Shown here: positions 34,092-42,759 of the stretch, piece after piece
How the letters are laid out: each line of letters opens with the position of its first letter
How positions within the stretch are numbered: the first letter of the stretch is position 1
Assembly: GCA_963806635.1 (NCBI GenBank)
Contig: CAWDZA010000023.1
Location: forward strand, 1-64,000
Reading direction: 5' to 3'
DNA length: 64,000 nucleotides
Source: CAVVEQ01 sp963806635
GTDB taxonomy: Bacteria; Chloroflexota; Anaerolineae; Anaerolineales; Anaerolineaceae
The notes under the pieces: model-generated
The model's database searches: none
The model's input: the letters and a program-made list of their open reading frames with translations, nothing else
What the model was told of the DNA's origin: nothing
Program-made: the position numbers and the translations under genes

Positions 34092-35192
34092 TTATGGATA
34101 AATTTCAGAATCCGAAGTAGACAATTCCAAATCGAGGTTGAATTCCCGTCCAGTCTTTACCCCCATATTCGCGATCTCCTGTTCCTCCACGTAACGACGA
34201 GGCATGGCCAGCGAACTCCAACCTCCGGCTTCCTGCAGGGCGAATGGATCGGTACCATTTCGGGCAGCGCTTGTGGCCCAGGCATGCCGGCAATCGTGGG
34301 CGCTCAAGCCGTGGATGCCGCGCTCCTGCCCGAGGATGCGCACCCGGAGCGTGATCCCGCGGGTGGTCATCCCCGCCTTGCCCAGCCTTCCATTCTTCAA
34401 GCTGCTGCGCAGCAATCTGCCGCTTTCCGGCAGCTCGGAGTGCGCGGAGCAATCTGCCAACGCCTGGCGGGTGGAATCCGAAAGCCGGTGGGTCTGTTCC
34501 TTGCCGACCTTGGAGCGGTAGAAATGAAGGCAGCCTTCCGCAGCGATGAAATCCTCCACATTCAGGGCGGCAACCTCGCCCACCCGCAGGCCATGATCCA
34601 GCAGCAGGCACATCAGCAGTTTATCCCGTCTACCTTGGGGGGTATCCGGGTGGTTTTTCAGCGCGGCTGCCTGTTCGGGGGAGATGCGCACCGGCTCAGC
34701 TTTCTTCAAACCGCGCCGGATATTGGGAGCGCGGTGCCCATCGATTCGGCGCTGCTCTCCGCGGCCGTAGCCTTTGATCGCGTGGATCAGTGCATAGGCC
34801 TGCGCGTCCAGCGCCCCGGACTGGAAGGCCAGCCGGGCGTAGGTTTTTACGGTGGAGAGACGCACGTTCACGGTGGGAACGGCATAGCCCTGCGCGAGCT
34901 GCCACTTAATGAAACCCTCCACCAACCCCCAGGTGATCCCACGCCAGGCAAATGGGTCGTGAGCAAAATCCCCCCCGGGGACGCCCATCTGTTCCAGGAA
35001 TTCGCTGAAGAGCAGCAGATCGTCATCCTGGCGGCGCAGCGTTTCCACGGCGTGGCGGGAGCGGTAATCGTCGATGCGGGTGGAAGCCGCGGCCCGATCG
35101 GCGGCCTGCCCAGCACGCAGGCGGATGAGTTCCTCCGGGAGCAATGGCTGGCTGAGTGCGGCGGGATCCTGTGGGAAAACGCGCTGAAGCAT
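34092..35192 (-). CDS. Tyrosine recombinase/integrase
   Basis: About 366 residues with N-terminal SAM-like core-binding domain (RQDDDLLLFSEFLEQMGVP...VNVRLSTVKTYARLAFQ). Catalytic residues: Arg in HGLRVGEVAALN, Lys in SKVGKEQ, His/Arg in SAHDCRHAWAT, Trp in AGGWSSL, nucleophile Tyr in PRRYVEEQE. ATG 35192 is chosen because any longer frame runs over the neighbouring terminator; the SD is poor. No attachment site, phage or transposon genes adjoin. It could be a solitary integron-like or XerC/D-type enzyme, or the remnant of an integrated element. Confidence 0.83.
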   Translation of the reverse strand: MLQRVFPQDPAALSQPLLPEELIRLRAGQAADRAAASTRIDDYRSRHAVETLRRQDDDLLLFSEFLEQMGVPGGDFAHDPFAWRGITWGLVEGFIKWQLAQGYAVPTVNVRLSTVKTYARLAFQSGALDAQAYALIHAIKGYGRGEQRRIDGHRAPNIRRGLKKAEPVRISPEQAAALKNHPDTPQGRRDKLLMCLLLDHGLRVGEVAALNVEDFIAAEGCLHFYRSKVGKEQTHRLSDSTRQALADCSAHSELPESGRLLRSSLKNGRLGKAGMTTRGITLRVRILGQERGIHGLSAHDCRHAWATSAARNGTDPFALQEAGGWSSLAMPRRYVEEQEIANMGVKTGREFNLDLELSTSDSEIYP

Positions 35193-35311
35193 AGCTGAAA
35201 ACTTGCAAGAATCCTGCCAGAGCAGGCAGAGTGAAAGCGTCATTATGAATGCGCATAGCCAAATAATATTCACTGAACTATCAGAACTGTCCACAGGAGA
35301 GATATTCGGAT

Positions 35312-35343
35312 ATAAAAAAACGCCCACCAGAACGGTGGGCGTT
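35312..35343 (-). terminator. Terminator of the PIG-L/MFS operon
   Basis: Perfect 10-bp stem AACGCCCACC (35319-35328 on plus) with GGTGGGCGTT (35334-35343). The minus strand continues with a run of T (35313-35320). It lies 17 bp past the MFS stop. Confidence 0.85.
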
Positions 35344-35360
35344 GGCGTCATTGAAAGACT

Positions 35361-36692
35361 TTAGCTTCCTTGTGGTGCTGCGGTGATTTCTCTTTCCTCC
35401 TTGGCGCGTTTGGCCATGAAATTGCGCAGCTTATCAATATCGAAGGGGATGAAGTACATCGAAAGGAAGAAGGTGATGAAGCACAGCAGCCACGCGCCGG
35501 TGCACAGGTAGATGATGGCGAGTTGCAGCGAAAAGGCATCTGCCACGATGCCTGCGATCAGGGGTGCAAAGGCCGCACCAAAATTCTCGATCATCGATTC
35601 CACCGCGTTGGCGGTGCTGCGGATCTCGGGCAGGGTAATATCGTATATGGTGGAAAGCACGTTTGCCGCCGGCCATGGAATGAAAAAAGCTGCCAGGCAG
35701 AGCATGATCATGAATTGGGTCTGGTACTGGTCACCGAGCGGTACGATCATGGTTAAATATAGCAATAATGCGCCCATGATGACCCCAAAGGTGGCGATGA
35801 TGATTCGCCCCCGTTTGGTCTTTTTGAAAAGCCAGTCGCCAAGCGCACCGCCCACCGGGTAGCCGATGGCCATTATGATCACCGCCGGGGCCATGGTCAT
35901 CAGGATCGCGCCGGAATCATACCCGCGTTCCCGCTCCAAATAAACGAAAAACCAGTAGGTGATCACATTCCACGGAATTACTCCGAAGAATCCTTGAATA
36001 AAGATCATCCACATTGTGCGGATCTTGACCACGTCCACTGCTTTTTTCCATTCAAAGCGGTGAGTGGTGATCTCTTCCATACCCTCCATCTCCGGCTCGC
36101 TCTGCCCGCGGGGAGCTTCCTTCAAGCCAAAGTACATCACCACAGCCATGACGATCCCCAATGAGCCGGTGATGATAAAGATATTCCGCCAACCGATCAC
36201 CCCACCAAGGAAGAGGGCCATCACCATACCGATCAGGTAGCCAATGGGAGAGGTGAGCTGCAGCAGCCCGTAGATCTTGCCGCGTTGGCTGGGCTTGAAG
36301 TAATCCCCGATCAGGGAGTAGATGCCGGGGTAGCTGGAATCATCAATACCGGTGGAGGCACGCGCCGCCACGAAAAGCGGGTAAGTGGGTGCGATGGCCG
36401 CCAGCCAGGTGGTGGAGCCCCAGATCAAGGATGCCAGCGAGAGCAGCTTAGCCCGCGAGAAGCGGTCGTAGAGCCAGCCCCAGACGGGGTAAAGAAAGGT
36501 GCCCACGAGCAATGCGCCAGTGGTCACCGCCCCCATTTGGGCATAGTTGATATTGAAGGTGGTCATGATGTCGTTGGTAAGGGGGCCGATCAGAAGGCGG
36601 TCAATCTGGTGCAGCAGCATAAAGCCGAAGAAGATCGCGACTGCAGTCCAGCGTCCGGAAAGGTGGGTCTTTTCTCTTGCGATGGTCGTCAT
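35361..36692 (-). CDS. MFS transporter
   Basis: 443 residues, twelve membrane helices. The MFS loop 2-3 motif is WGWLYDRFSRAKLLSLASLIWG. The central loop reads RFEWKKAVDVVKIRTMWMIFIQGFFGVIPWNVITYWFFVYLERERG. Closest in style to the ACS/spinster-like sugar-phosphate or organic anion branch. ATG 36692 has AGGAG 7 nt upstream. Cotranscribed with the preceding PIG-L deacetylase (43-bp gap). Confidence 0.85.
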   Translation of the reverse strand: MTTIAREKTHLSGRWTAVAIFFGFMLLHQIDRLLIGPLTNDIMTTFNINYAQMGAVTTGALLVGTFLYPVWGWLYDRFSRAKLLSLASLIWGSTTWLAAIAPTYPLFVAARASTGIDDSSYPGIYSLIGDYFKPSQRGKIYGLLQLTSPIGYLIGMVMALFLGGVIGWRNIFIITGSLGIVMAVVMYFGLKEAPRGQSEPEMEGMEEITTHRFEWKKAVDVVKIRTMWMIFIQGFFGVIPWNVITYWFFVYLERERGYDSGAILMTMAPAVIIMAIGYPVGGALGDWLFKKTKRGRIIIATFGVIMGALLLYLTMIVPLGDQYQTQFMIMLCLAAFFIPWPAANVLSTIYDITLPEIRSTANAVESMIENFGAAFAPLIAGIVADAFSLQLAIIYLCTGAWLLCFITFFLSMYFIPFDIDKLRNFMAKRAKEEREITAAPQGS

Positions 36693-36735
36693 GGATTTCT
36701 CCTGGAGTGATGGGATCGGGTATCCAGTAACCGGG

Positions 36736-37530
36736 CTAGGGCACCGGAAGGAAATTTTCCACAAGCGGATTATAGCGCTCGTAATGGAACGCCTCGGCCA
36801 ATTCAAAACCCTGTTGCTCTCCCAGCTCGGTTGCGGTCATCTGCATGCCCATGCTGAGCAAGGCCAGTTTATCTTCTGCCATATCGCCAAAAATTGTGTG
36901 CAGGTCCAGCCCGGCCATCCGCGCCTCACGCAGTACGCCCTCCACCAGGAACTCCACCTGGCTGGCGTGGGCAGCCATGGCAGCCACTTTTTTTTCAAAG
37001 GTGGCGGAGATATCGACATACTTGTTGAAGCGCGAGGCTTCCTCGGAGTAAAAATATTTCTCGGTTACGAAATGCGGCTGCAGACCTTCCTCGAGGTGCT
37101 CGGGGTGCAGGCGGGGCAGGAAGGCATAATTGATGGCTTCCATGGCGGCCAGCGCAACCGCGCGGTGATCGGGATGCGGCTCACCCAACCAAAAGGGGTC
37201 TTCTGTGATCACTACTTCCGGTCTGTGCTCGCGGATCAGGCGAATGAATACTTCGCGCAATTTTCCTGGCGGGAGCAGGTCCAGCTCGAAATCGGTGAAC
37301 CCCAGCATAATGGGGGGTTCGGCGCCCATGATCTGGCAGGCGGCGGTCATCTCGGCTGTGCGGGCGTCGGAGAGCTCCCTGCCAGCCAGTTCGAAGGACC
37401 CCTTCGAACCATCCGTCGCAACAGCAATGACCACCCGGCTGCCCTCGGCTGCCATTTTTGCGATCGTGCCGCCAGCAAAATATTCCGCATCGTCGGGATG
37501 CGGGACAAGAGCGAGGACGGTGTTGGGCAT
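36736..37530 (-). CDS. PIG-L (LmbE) family zinc deacetylase
   Basis: 264 residues. Zinc motif ALVPHPDDAEYFAGGT (P-H-P-D-D) and second site GEPHPDHRAVALAAMEAI. Members remove acetyl groups from N-acetylglucosamine-type sugars or related small molecules. First gene of an operon with the MFS transporter, suggesting uptake and deacetylation of an N-acetylated sugar derivative; this is inference. Confidence 0.88.
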   Translation of the reverse strand: MPNTVLALVPHPDDAEYFAGGTIAKMAAEGSRVVIAVATDGSKGSFELAGRELSDARTAEMTAACQIMGAEPPIMLGFTDFELDLLPPGKLREVFIRLIREHRPEVVITEDPFWLGEPHPDHRAVALAAMEAINYAFLPRLHPEHLEEGLQPHFVTEKYFYSEEASRFNKYVDISATFEKKVAAMAAHASQVEFLVEGVLREARMAGLDLHTIFGDMAEDKLALLSMGMQMTATELGEQQGFELAEAFHYERYNPLVENFLPVP

Positions 37531-37696
37531 AGTTGTTGACCTGGAGGAACGGGTATTTCAAGAGTATAAGGGATAATTTAAATATGGGCAAGACAACCCC
37601 CCAGCAGCAGGGTTCAGGGTCGCCAAACCCCCACCCGTAGGAGTATTTCCACCCCAATTCCTGCGATTTGCCTGGAGCGATCCCGAAAATTCCCTA

Positions 37697-37761
37697 TTGA
37701 CATTAATATTGTGGTTTGCTACTATGTTATCGATAACGGGAACGATAACGGGAACGATAAC
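37697..37761 (+). promoter_or_regulatory. lacI/ara-locus promoter with palindrome and 12-bp direct repeats
   Basis: TTGACA (37697-37702), 17-bp spacer, TACTAT (37720-37725). Directly after lie the perfect palindrome GTTATCGATAAC (37726-37737) and two tandem copies of GATAACGGGAAC (37732-37743, 37744-37755) plus a third GATAAC (37756-37761), ending 2 nt before the ATG. The repeats occupy the place of the SD. Confidence 0.72.
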
Positions 37762-37763
37762 AA

Positions 37764-38858
37764 ATGCAAAAACAAGCAAAACGTCCCACCATCAAGGAAG
37801 TCGCCTCTGCCGCGGGTGTTTCCACGCAGACGGTCTCCCGTGTGATGAATGACCGGCCGGATGTCTCTCCCGAAACCCGCGAACGGGTTCTTAAGGTGAT
37901 AGAGCAGCTGGGATATCAGCCCAGCGCCCTGGCTCGCAGCTTGATCCAGCAGCGCAGTTACACCCTTGGGGTGGTCACCGCGGGTCTCAAATATATCGGC
38001 CCTTCGCGCACCTTGAGCGGGATCACCCAAGCAGCCGCGGAATAAGGGTTATTCTCTCCTCCTTATGGAACTGCCCAGTTTTGATACCAACAATGTGATC
38101 CCCATCCTGCAGGACTTTATTCGCGGCATGTGGATGGGATTATCTGGGCAGTTCCGGAGGTGGGTGAAAATCGCGAGTGGCTGGATGCTCCCCATTTGGA
38201 TCCCAAGGTCCCAATCGTTTTCCTAAATATGGAATCCCGCAAGGATACCCCCATTGTCTCCATCGACAATTACCTTGGCGGACGCATGGTGATGGAGCAC
38301 CTCTTTGAGCAAGGTTACCGCCGTATTGGTCACATCTCCGGCCCGCTGGATTGGTGGGAAGCCCGCCAGCGCATGGCCGCCTGGAAGGACGCCTTAAAGG
38401 AAAACGGAATCAAGGCGCGGGATAATCACTGGGTGGAGGGCAACTGGTCCTCTTCCAGCGGCGCCCGAGCTGCCCAGGTTCTTTTCGAGAAATATCCCGA
38501 AATGGACGCCGTTTTTGCCGCCAATGACCAGATGGCCATCAGTGTGCTGCAGGCAGCCTGTGAGCGGAGCCTGAGCGTGCCGAAGGATTTTGGCATCGTC
38601 GGGTTTGATAACATGGAAGAATCACCCTACTTTTGTCCCTCTTTATCCACCGTCCAGGTGGAGCAGCAGAATATGGGGAAGGCCGCCGTGGAACGGATCG
38701 TTCGGATCATCGAAGCCGGGTGGCAAAATACAGAGGTTGCTGAACCCCTTTCTGTGGTTTTTAAACCAACACTGGTCGTACGGGAAAGTTCCAATAGACG
38801 TATGCTCCAGGTCAAAAAGGAGGTGATAACAGAAACCGTGACTGAATTTGGTGGTTGA
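37764..38858 (+). CDS. LacI family regulator of the arabinose locus (two frameshifts)
   Basis: HTH KRPTIKEVASAAGVSTQTVSRVMNDRPDVSPETRERVLKVIEQLGYQPSALARSLIQ is a textbook LacI head. The effector domain continues after a break near 38043 (frame NKGYSLLLMELPSFDTNNVIPILQDFI) and another near 38129 (frame HVDGIIWAVPEVGENREWL), then runs intact to the stop: IGHISGPLDWWEARQRMAAWKDAL, FGIVGFDNMEESPYFCPSLSTV. Two missing A and one missing C explain both breaks and give 365 residues. Upstream of, and colinear with, the arabinose transporter, so the likely sensor of arabinose or a related pentose. Confidence 0.85.
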
Positions 38859-38994
38859 AGCCCCGAATGTTTTCGAGCGCTTCAGAGCCTGAAGGCAAGG
38901 TTGCCAACATTATTACCTCCCTTCCGAGCTCACATCTGCCACAGCGGAATCTCCCTCGGGAGAAAAATTCAAAAATCAGTAAGGAGAAAAAGAC

Positions 38995-40038
38995 ATGCTT
39001 CGCTTCAAAGTATTAGTTTTGGTTGTTGCTGTTTCCATGCTTCTGGCAGCCTGCGCACCTGCAGTTGCCCCGACCGAAGCCCCAGCTGCGCCTGCAGCCA
39101 CCGAAGCCCCCGCCGCGCCCGCGGCCACGGAAGCTCCGGCCGCAAAAGTCTGGACCTATCCTGACATGACCGTTGGTTTCCTCCAGACCGGCTCTGAAGG
39201 CGGCTGGCGTGCAGCCAATACGGCTTCCTTCAAGGAAACCGCCGAACAATTGGGATTGACCCTCAAATTCTACGATTCCCAGAATGACCTCGCGAAACAG
39301 GTAGCAGGGTTCCAGCAGTTCATCGCTGATCCTGAAGTGGACGTGATTGTGATGTCCCCCCTGGAAGTGACCGGTTGGGATCAGGTCCTTGCCGATGCCG
39401 CAGCCGCAGGGAAACCCGTCATCCTTTCAGACCGCCGCATCGATGGCAACGAAGATAAATACGCAACCTTCATCGGTGCTGATTTTGTTGAGGAAGGCCG
39501 CAAGGCTGGTCTGGCGATGTGCAAGCTGCTCGAAGGCAGTGAGAAGAAGAACGTCTGGGAACTTCAGGGCAATGTAGGCGCTGCACCAGCCATTGATCGT
39601 GGTACAGGTTTCCGCGAGACCGCTGAAAAATGCGGCATCACCGTGACCAAGACTCAGACAGGCAACTGGAGCATCAAGGAAGGCAAGGAAGTGACCGAGG
39701 CCTGGTTGAAGGAAACCAAGGACGTTCAGGGGATCTTCGGCCAGAATGACGAAATGGCATTTGGCGCTGCCGAAGCCCTCAAGGAAGCCGGACTTAAGCC
39801 GGCAGAGGATGTCAAGCTCATTTCCGTAGATGCAACCGCCGGCGCTTTCCAGGCTATGCTGGATGGCACCCTGAACGGCGCGATCGAATGCAACCCGCTG
39901 CTGGCGCCCCAGGTTTATGAAGCCGCTCTGGCAGTTTTGAACGGCGAGACCCTTCCGAAATGGATTCCTTCGCAGGAAAGCGAATTCTACATGACCGATG
40001 CGAATTTGAAAGAAGTCGCTGCGGGCCGCAAGTACTAA
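38995..40038 (+). CDS. Sugar ABC transporter substrate-binding lipoprotein (YtfQ/AraU-like)
   Basis: 347 residues. Lipobox LLAACAP, then a linker of repeated APAAT/TEAPAAP units, then a periplasmic-binding type 1 domain (VGFLQTGSEGGWRAANTASFKETAEQLGLTLKFYDSQNDLAKQVAGFQQFIADPEVDVIVMSPLEVTGWDQVL, SDRRIDG). These features match galactofuranose/arabinofuranose-binding YtfQ. With araBDA downstream the cargo is probably L-arabinose. AAGGAG lies upstream of the ATG. First structural gene after lacI. Confidence 0.9.
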   Translation: MLRFKVLVLVVAVSMLLAACAPAVAPTEAPAAPAATEAPAAPAATEAPAAKVWTYPDMTVGFLQTGSEGGWRAANTASFKETAEQLGLTLKFYDSQNDLAKQVAGFQQFIADPEVDVIVMSPLEVTGWDQVLADAAAAGKPVILSDRRIDGNEDKYATFIGADFVEEGRKAGLAMCKLLEGSEKKNVWELQGNVGAAPAIDRGTGFRETAEKCGITVTKTQTGNWSIKEGKEVTEAWLKETKDVQGIFGQNDEMAFGAAEALKEAGLKPAEDVKLISVDATAGAFQAMLDGTLNGAIECNPLLAPQVYEAALAVLNGETLPKWIPSQESEFYMTDANLKEVAAGRKY

Positions 40039-40101
40039 ATCTTGAACCCTCTCTGCTAACCCTTTAAAAATGGTGGATCAGAGAGAAGTAACATAATGGA
40101 A

Positions 40102-40130
40102 TGGGAAACGGTGGCCTCCATCGTTTCCCA
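40102..40130 (+). other. Intercistronic hairpin between binding-protein and ATPase genes
   Basis: TGGGAAACG (40102-40110) pairs with CGTTTCCCA (40122-40130), with an inner TGG/CCA stem. No T-run follows, so it is more likely a stabiliser or partial pause site. Such hairpins raise the binding-protein to ATPase ratio in ABC operons. Confidence 0.6.
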
Positions 40131-40165
40131 ATCCTTAAAACCCTCAAATTCCAAGGCGGGCAGGC

Positions 40166-41689
40166 ATGTCTGAACCAACCGAATTTTTACTTTCGATGGA
40201 AGGAATAAGTAAATCCTTTCCAGGGGTGCAAGCTCTTGATGATGTAAGTTTTTTCCTGAAAAAGGGCGAGATCCATTGCCTGGTAGGGGAAAACGGGGCG
40301 GGAAAATCCACACTGATCAAAGTTCTCACCGGGGTGGATCAACCGGATAAGGGCAAAATTCTTCTCGCAGGGAAGGAAGTACACCCAAAATCACCCATCG
40401 ATGCTCAACTCCTGGGGATCAGCACGGTTTTTCAGGAAATCAATCTCTGCATCAATTTGACCGTGGCTGAAAATATTCTGCTCGGACACGAGCCCCATAA
40501 AGCAGGGCGTATTGATTGGAAAAAGATGAATGCTTTAGCAGCCGACACACTAAAGCAGCTCCTGGGCGTGGATATTGATGTTACAAAAACGTTGGATTCT
40601 TACACTGTGGCCATCCAGCAGATGGTGGCCATTGCCCGTGCTCTTTATATTTCTTCGGCGAAAATTCTCATCCTGGATGAACCAACTTCCAGTTTGGATA
40701 TCAATGAAACAGATCAGCTTTTCAAGGTGATGGCAAAACTCAAGAACGAAGGCGTTGGCATTATTTTTATCACCCATTTTATTGGTCAGATCTTTCAAAT
40801 TTCTGATCGGATCACTGTATTGCGGAATGGAAAACTCGTTGGAACATTTGCTACTTCTGAAATTACCCGGGTTGGATTGATTTCAAAAATGATCGGTCGC
40901 AGCCTGGCCGAATTTGATGAGATGACAAAAATTAAAAAAGAAAGCGGCAAGCATATAAAAAGCGAGAAATTGCTCCAAGCGAATGATCTTGGTCTCACCG
41001 GAGCCATGCGGCCGTTCAATTTGGATTTACACGCAGGCGAAGTGGTTGGATTTGCCGGGTTGCTCGGATCCGGGCGTACCGAGACTGCTGGCATTCTTTT
41101 TGGGGTCGAAAAACCTGATTCAGGTTCGATAACATTTGACGGAGAGTTGGTATTGGATTACTCACCGCTTGGTTCCATCAAACGTGGAATTGCCCTCTGC
41201 CCGGAAGACCGGAAGGGGGCGGGGATCGTGGATGACCTTACGGTGAGGGAAAATATAGTTCTGGCAATGCAAGCGAATAAGGGCTGGTTTAAATACCTGA
41301 GCTTGCCGGAGCAGTATGAGATCGCCGAAAAATATATAAAACTCTTAAATATCGCCACCCCTTCTGCGGATCAATTGGTTAAGAACCTGAGTGGTGGCAA
41401 TCAACAAAAAGTTATTTTAGCCAGGTGGCTCGCCACCCAACCCCAGCTCCTTATACTGGATGAGCCTACCCGCGGAATTGACGTGGGTACCAAGGCGGAG
41501 ATCCAAAAGCTGGTCCTGGTCCTGGCGGAAGAAGGTAAAGCCTGCGTCTTCATTTCTTCTGAGCTGGATGAAGTTCTGCGCACCAGTCACCGCATTATCG
41601 TTTTGCGTGATCGTGAAAAAATTGCAGAATTCCCTGGAGATGTTGACGAGTCCACGATCATCCATGCTATTGCAGGGAGTGAATCATGA
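40166..41689 (+). CDS. Sugar ABC transporter ATP-binding protein (two ABC domains, YtfR/AraV-like)
   Basis: 507 residues. Domain 1: Walker A GENGAGKST, Q-loop TVFQEINLC, a signature region that diverges (SYTVAIQQMVAIARAL), Walker B LILDEPTSSLD. Domain 2: degenerate Walker A GLLGSGRTE, signature LSGGNQQKV, LLILDEPTRGIDVGTKAEI. This is the usual CUT2-family asymmetric ATPase. Its TGA overlaps the ATG of the first permease gene. Drives the arabinose-type importer. Confidence 0.92.
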   Translation: MSEPTEFLLSMEGISKSFPGVQALDDVSFFLKKGEIHCLVGENGAGKSTLIKVLTGVDQPDKGKILLAGKEVHPKSPIDAQLLGISTVFQEINLCINLTVAENILLGHEPHKAGRIDWKKMNALAADTLKQLLGVDIDVTKTLDSYTVAIQQMVAIARALYISSAKILILDEPTSSLDINETDQLFKVMAKLKNEGVGIIFITHFIGQIFQISDRITVLRNGKLVGTFATSEITRVGLISKMIGRSLAEFDEMTKIKKESGKHIKSEKLLQANDLGLTGAMRPFNLDLHAGEVVGFAGLLGSGRTETAGILFGVEKPDSGSITFDGELVLDYSPLGSIKRGIALCPEDRKGAGIVDDLTVRENIVLAMQANKGWFKYLSLPEQYEIAEKYIKLLNIATPSADQLVKNLSGGNQQKVILARWLATQPQLLILDEPTRGIDVGTKAEIQKLVLVLAEEGKACVFISSELDEVLRTSHRIIVLRDREKIAEFPGDVDESTIIHAIAGSES

Positions 41690-42759
41690 AAAAGACAGAA
41701 AAGACGCCCTTTTCCTGGAAAAAGATTACCGAAAGCCGGCTGTTCTTTCCGATAATCGCATTGTTCCTGATCCTTCTCTTTGATTTTATTTTCATCCCAG
41801 GCTTTTTCAATATTGAAGCCAGGGACGGGAATTTGCGTGGAAGCCTGATCGATATCGCCCGGAATGGATCAACGGTGATGCTTCTGGCGATCGGAATGAC
41901 ACTGGTTATCGCCACTGGCGGCATTGACCTCTCAGTCGGTGCGGTGATGGCAATCGCAGCTTCGGTGGCGGGGATTTTAATGAATCCCTCAGCCTTGAAG
42001 AACGAAGTGTTCTTTGTAACCGATCCCATGTATACGTTTCAACCGCTTTGGCTGGTGATCGGAGCAGCATTAATCGTGGCTATCCTGTGTGGTTTGTGGA
42101 ATGGGTTCCTGGTAGCTTATCTTCGTATTCAACCAATGGTGGCTACGTTGATTTTGATGATCGCTGGTAGGGGGATAGCCCAGTTGATCACCAACGGGCT
42201 CAGGGTGCAAATCACTTACCGACCGTATGCATTTATTGGTCAGGGTTGGTTTATCATGCCTTTTTCGCTATATATAGTAGCTTTCATTTTCGCTGGCACC
42301 TGGCTTTTAACGCGAAAAACAGCCATTGGTATGTTCATCGAATCTGTGGGCATCAATTTCCGTTCCAGCTTTTTCAGCGGGATTGATCAAAAGAAAATTA
42401 AAATGCTGGTTTATGTAGTTTGCGGGTTTTGCGCCGGGATCGCAGGCTTGATCGCCAGTTCGAACATTAAAACCTCCGACTCTAATAATATTGGGCTTAC
42501 AACGGAACTGGACGCAATTCTGGCTGTTGTGATTGGCGGCACGGCCATGGCGGGGGGGCGTTTCTCACTGCTGGCCAGTATGATCGGCGCCCTGGTGATG
42601 CAGGCGATCACGCAATCAATGTACGCAATCGGTGTACCCGCTTTTGCTCTTCAAGCCATAAAATCCGTGGTCGTGATTTTTGTGATCCTGCTTTATTCAA
42701 AACAGGTGAGAGGCTTTATCGGGATGATCGGTACCCGGAAAGAAGAGACGGGACTATGA
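41686..42759 (+). CDS. Sugar ABC transporter permease 1 (YtfT/AraW-like)
   Basis: 357 residues, about nine membrane helices. BPD_transp_2 core: GSTVMLLAIGMTLVIATGGIDLSVGAVMAIAASVAG and the late GTAMAGGRFSLLASMIGALVMQAI. ATG overlaps the ATPase stop, and its own stop overlaps the next permease start (ATGA), so translation of all three is coupled. Confidence 0.92.
   Translation: MKKTEKTPFSWKKITESRLFFPIIALFLILLFDFIFIPGFFNIEARDGNLRGSLIDIARNGSTVMLLAIGMTLVIATGGIDLSVGAVMAIAASVAGILMNPSALKNEVFFVTDPMYTFQPLWLVIGAALIVAILCGLWNGFLVAYLRIQPMVATLILMIAGRGIAQLITNGLRVQITYRPYAFIGQGWFIMPFSLYIVAFIFAGTWLLTRKTAIGMFIESVGINFRSSFFSGIDQKKIKMLVYVVCGFCAGIAGLIASSNIKTSDSNNIGLTTELDAILAVVIGGTAMAGGRFSLLASMIGALVMQAITQSMYAIGVPAFALQAIKSVVVIFVILLYSKQVRGFIGMIGTRKEETGL

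Noticed and set aside
38036..38044. In-frame stop in lacI considered as recoding or selenocysteine
   Set aside because: The stop is TAA, and conserved sequence continues in a different frame, so it is an indel, not stop readthrough.
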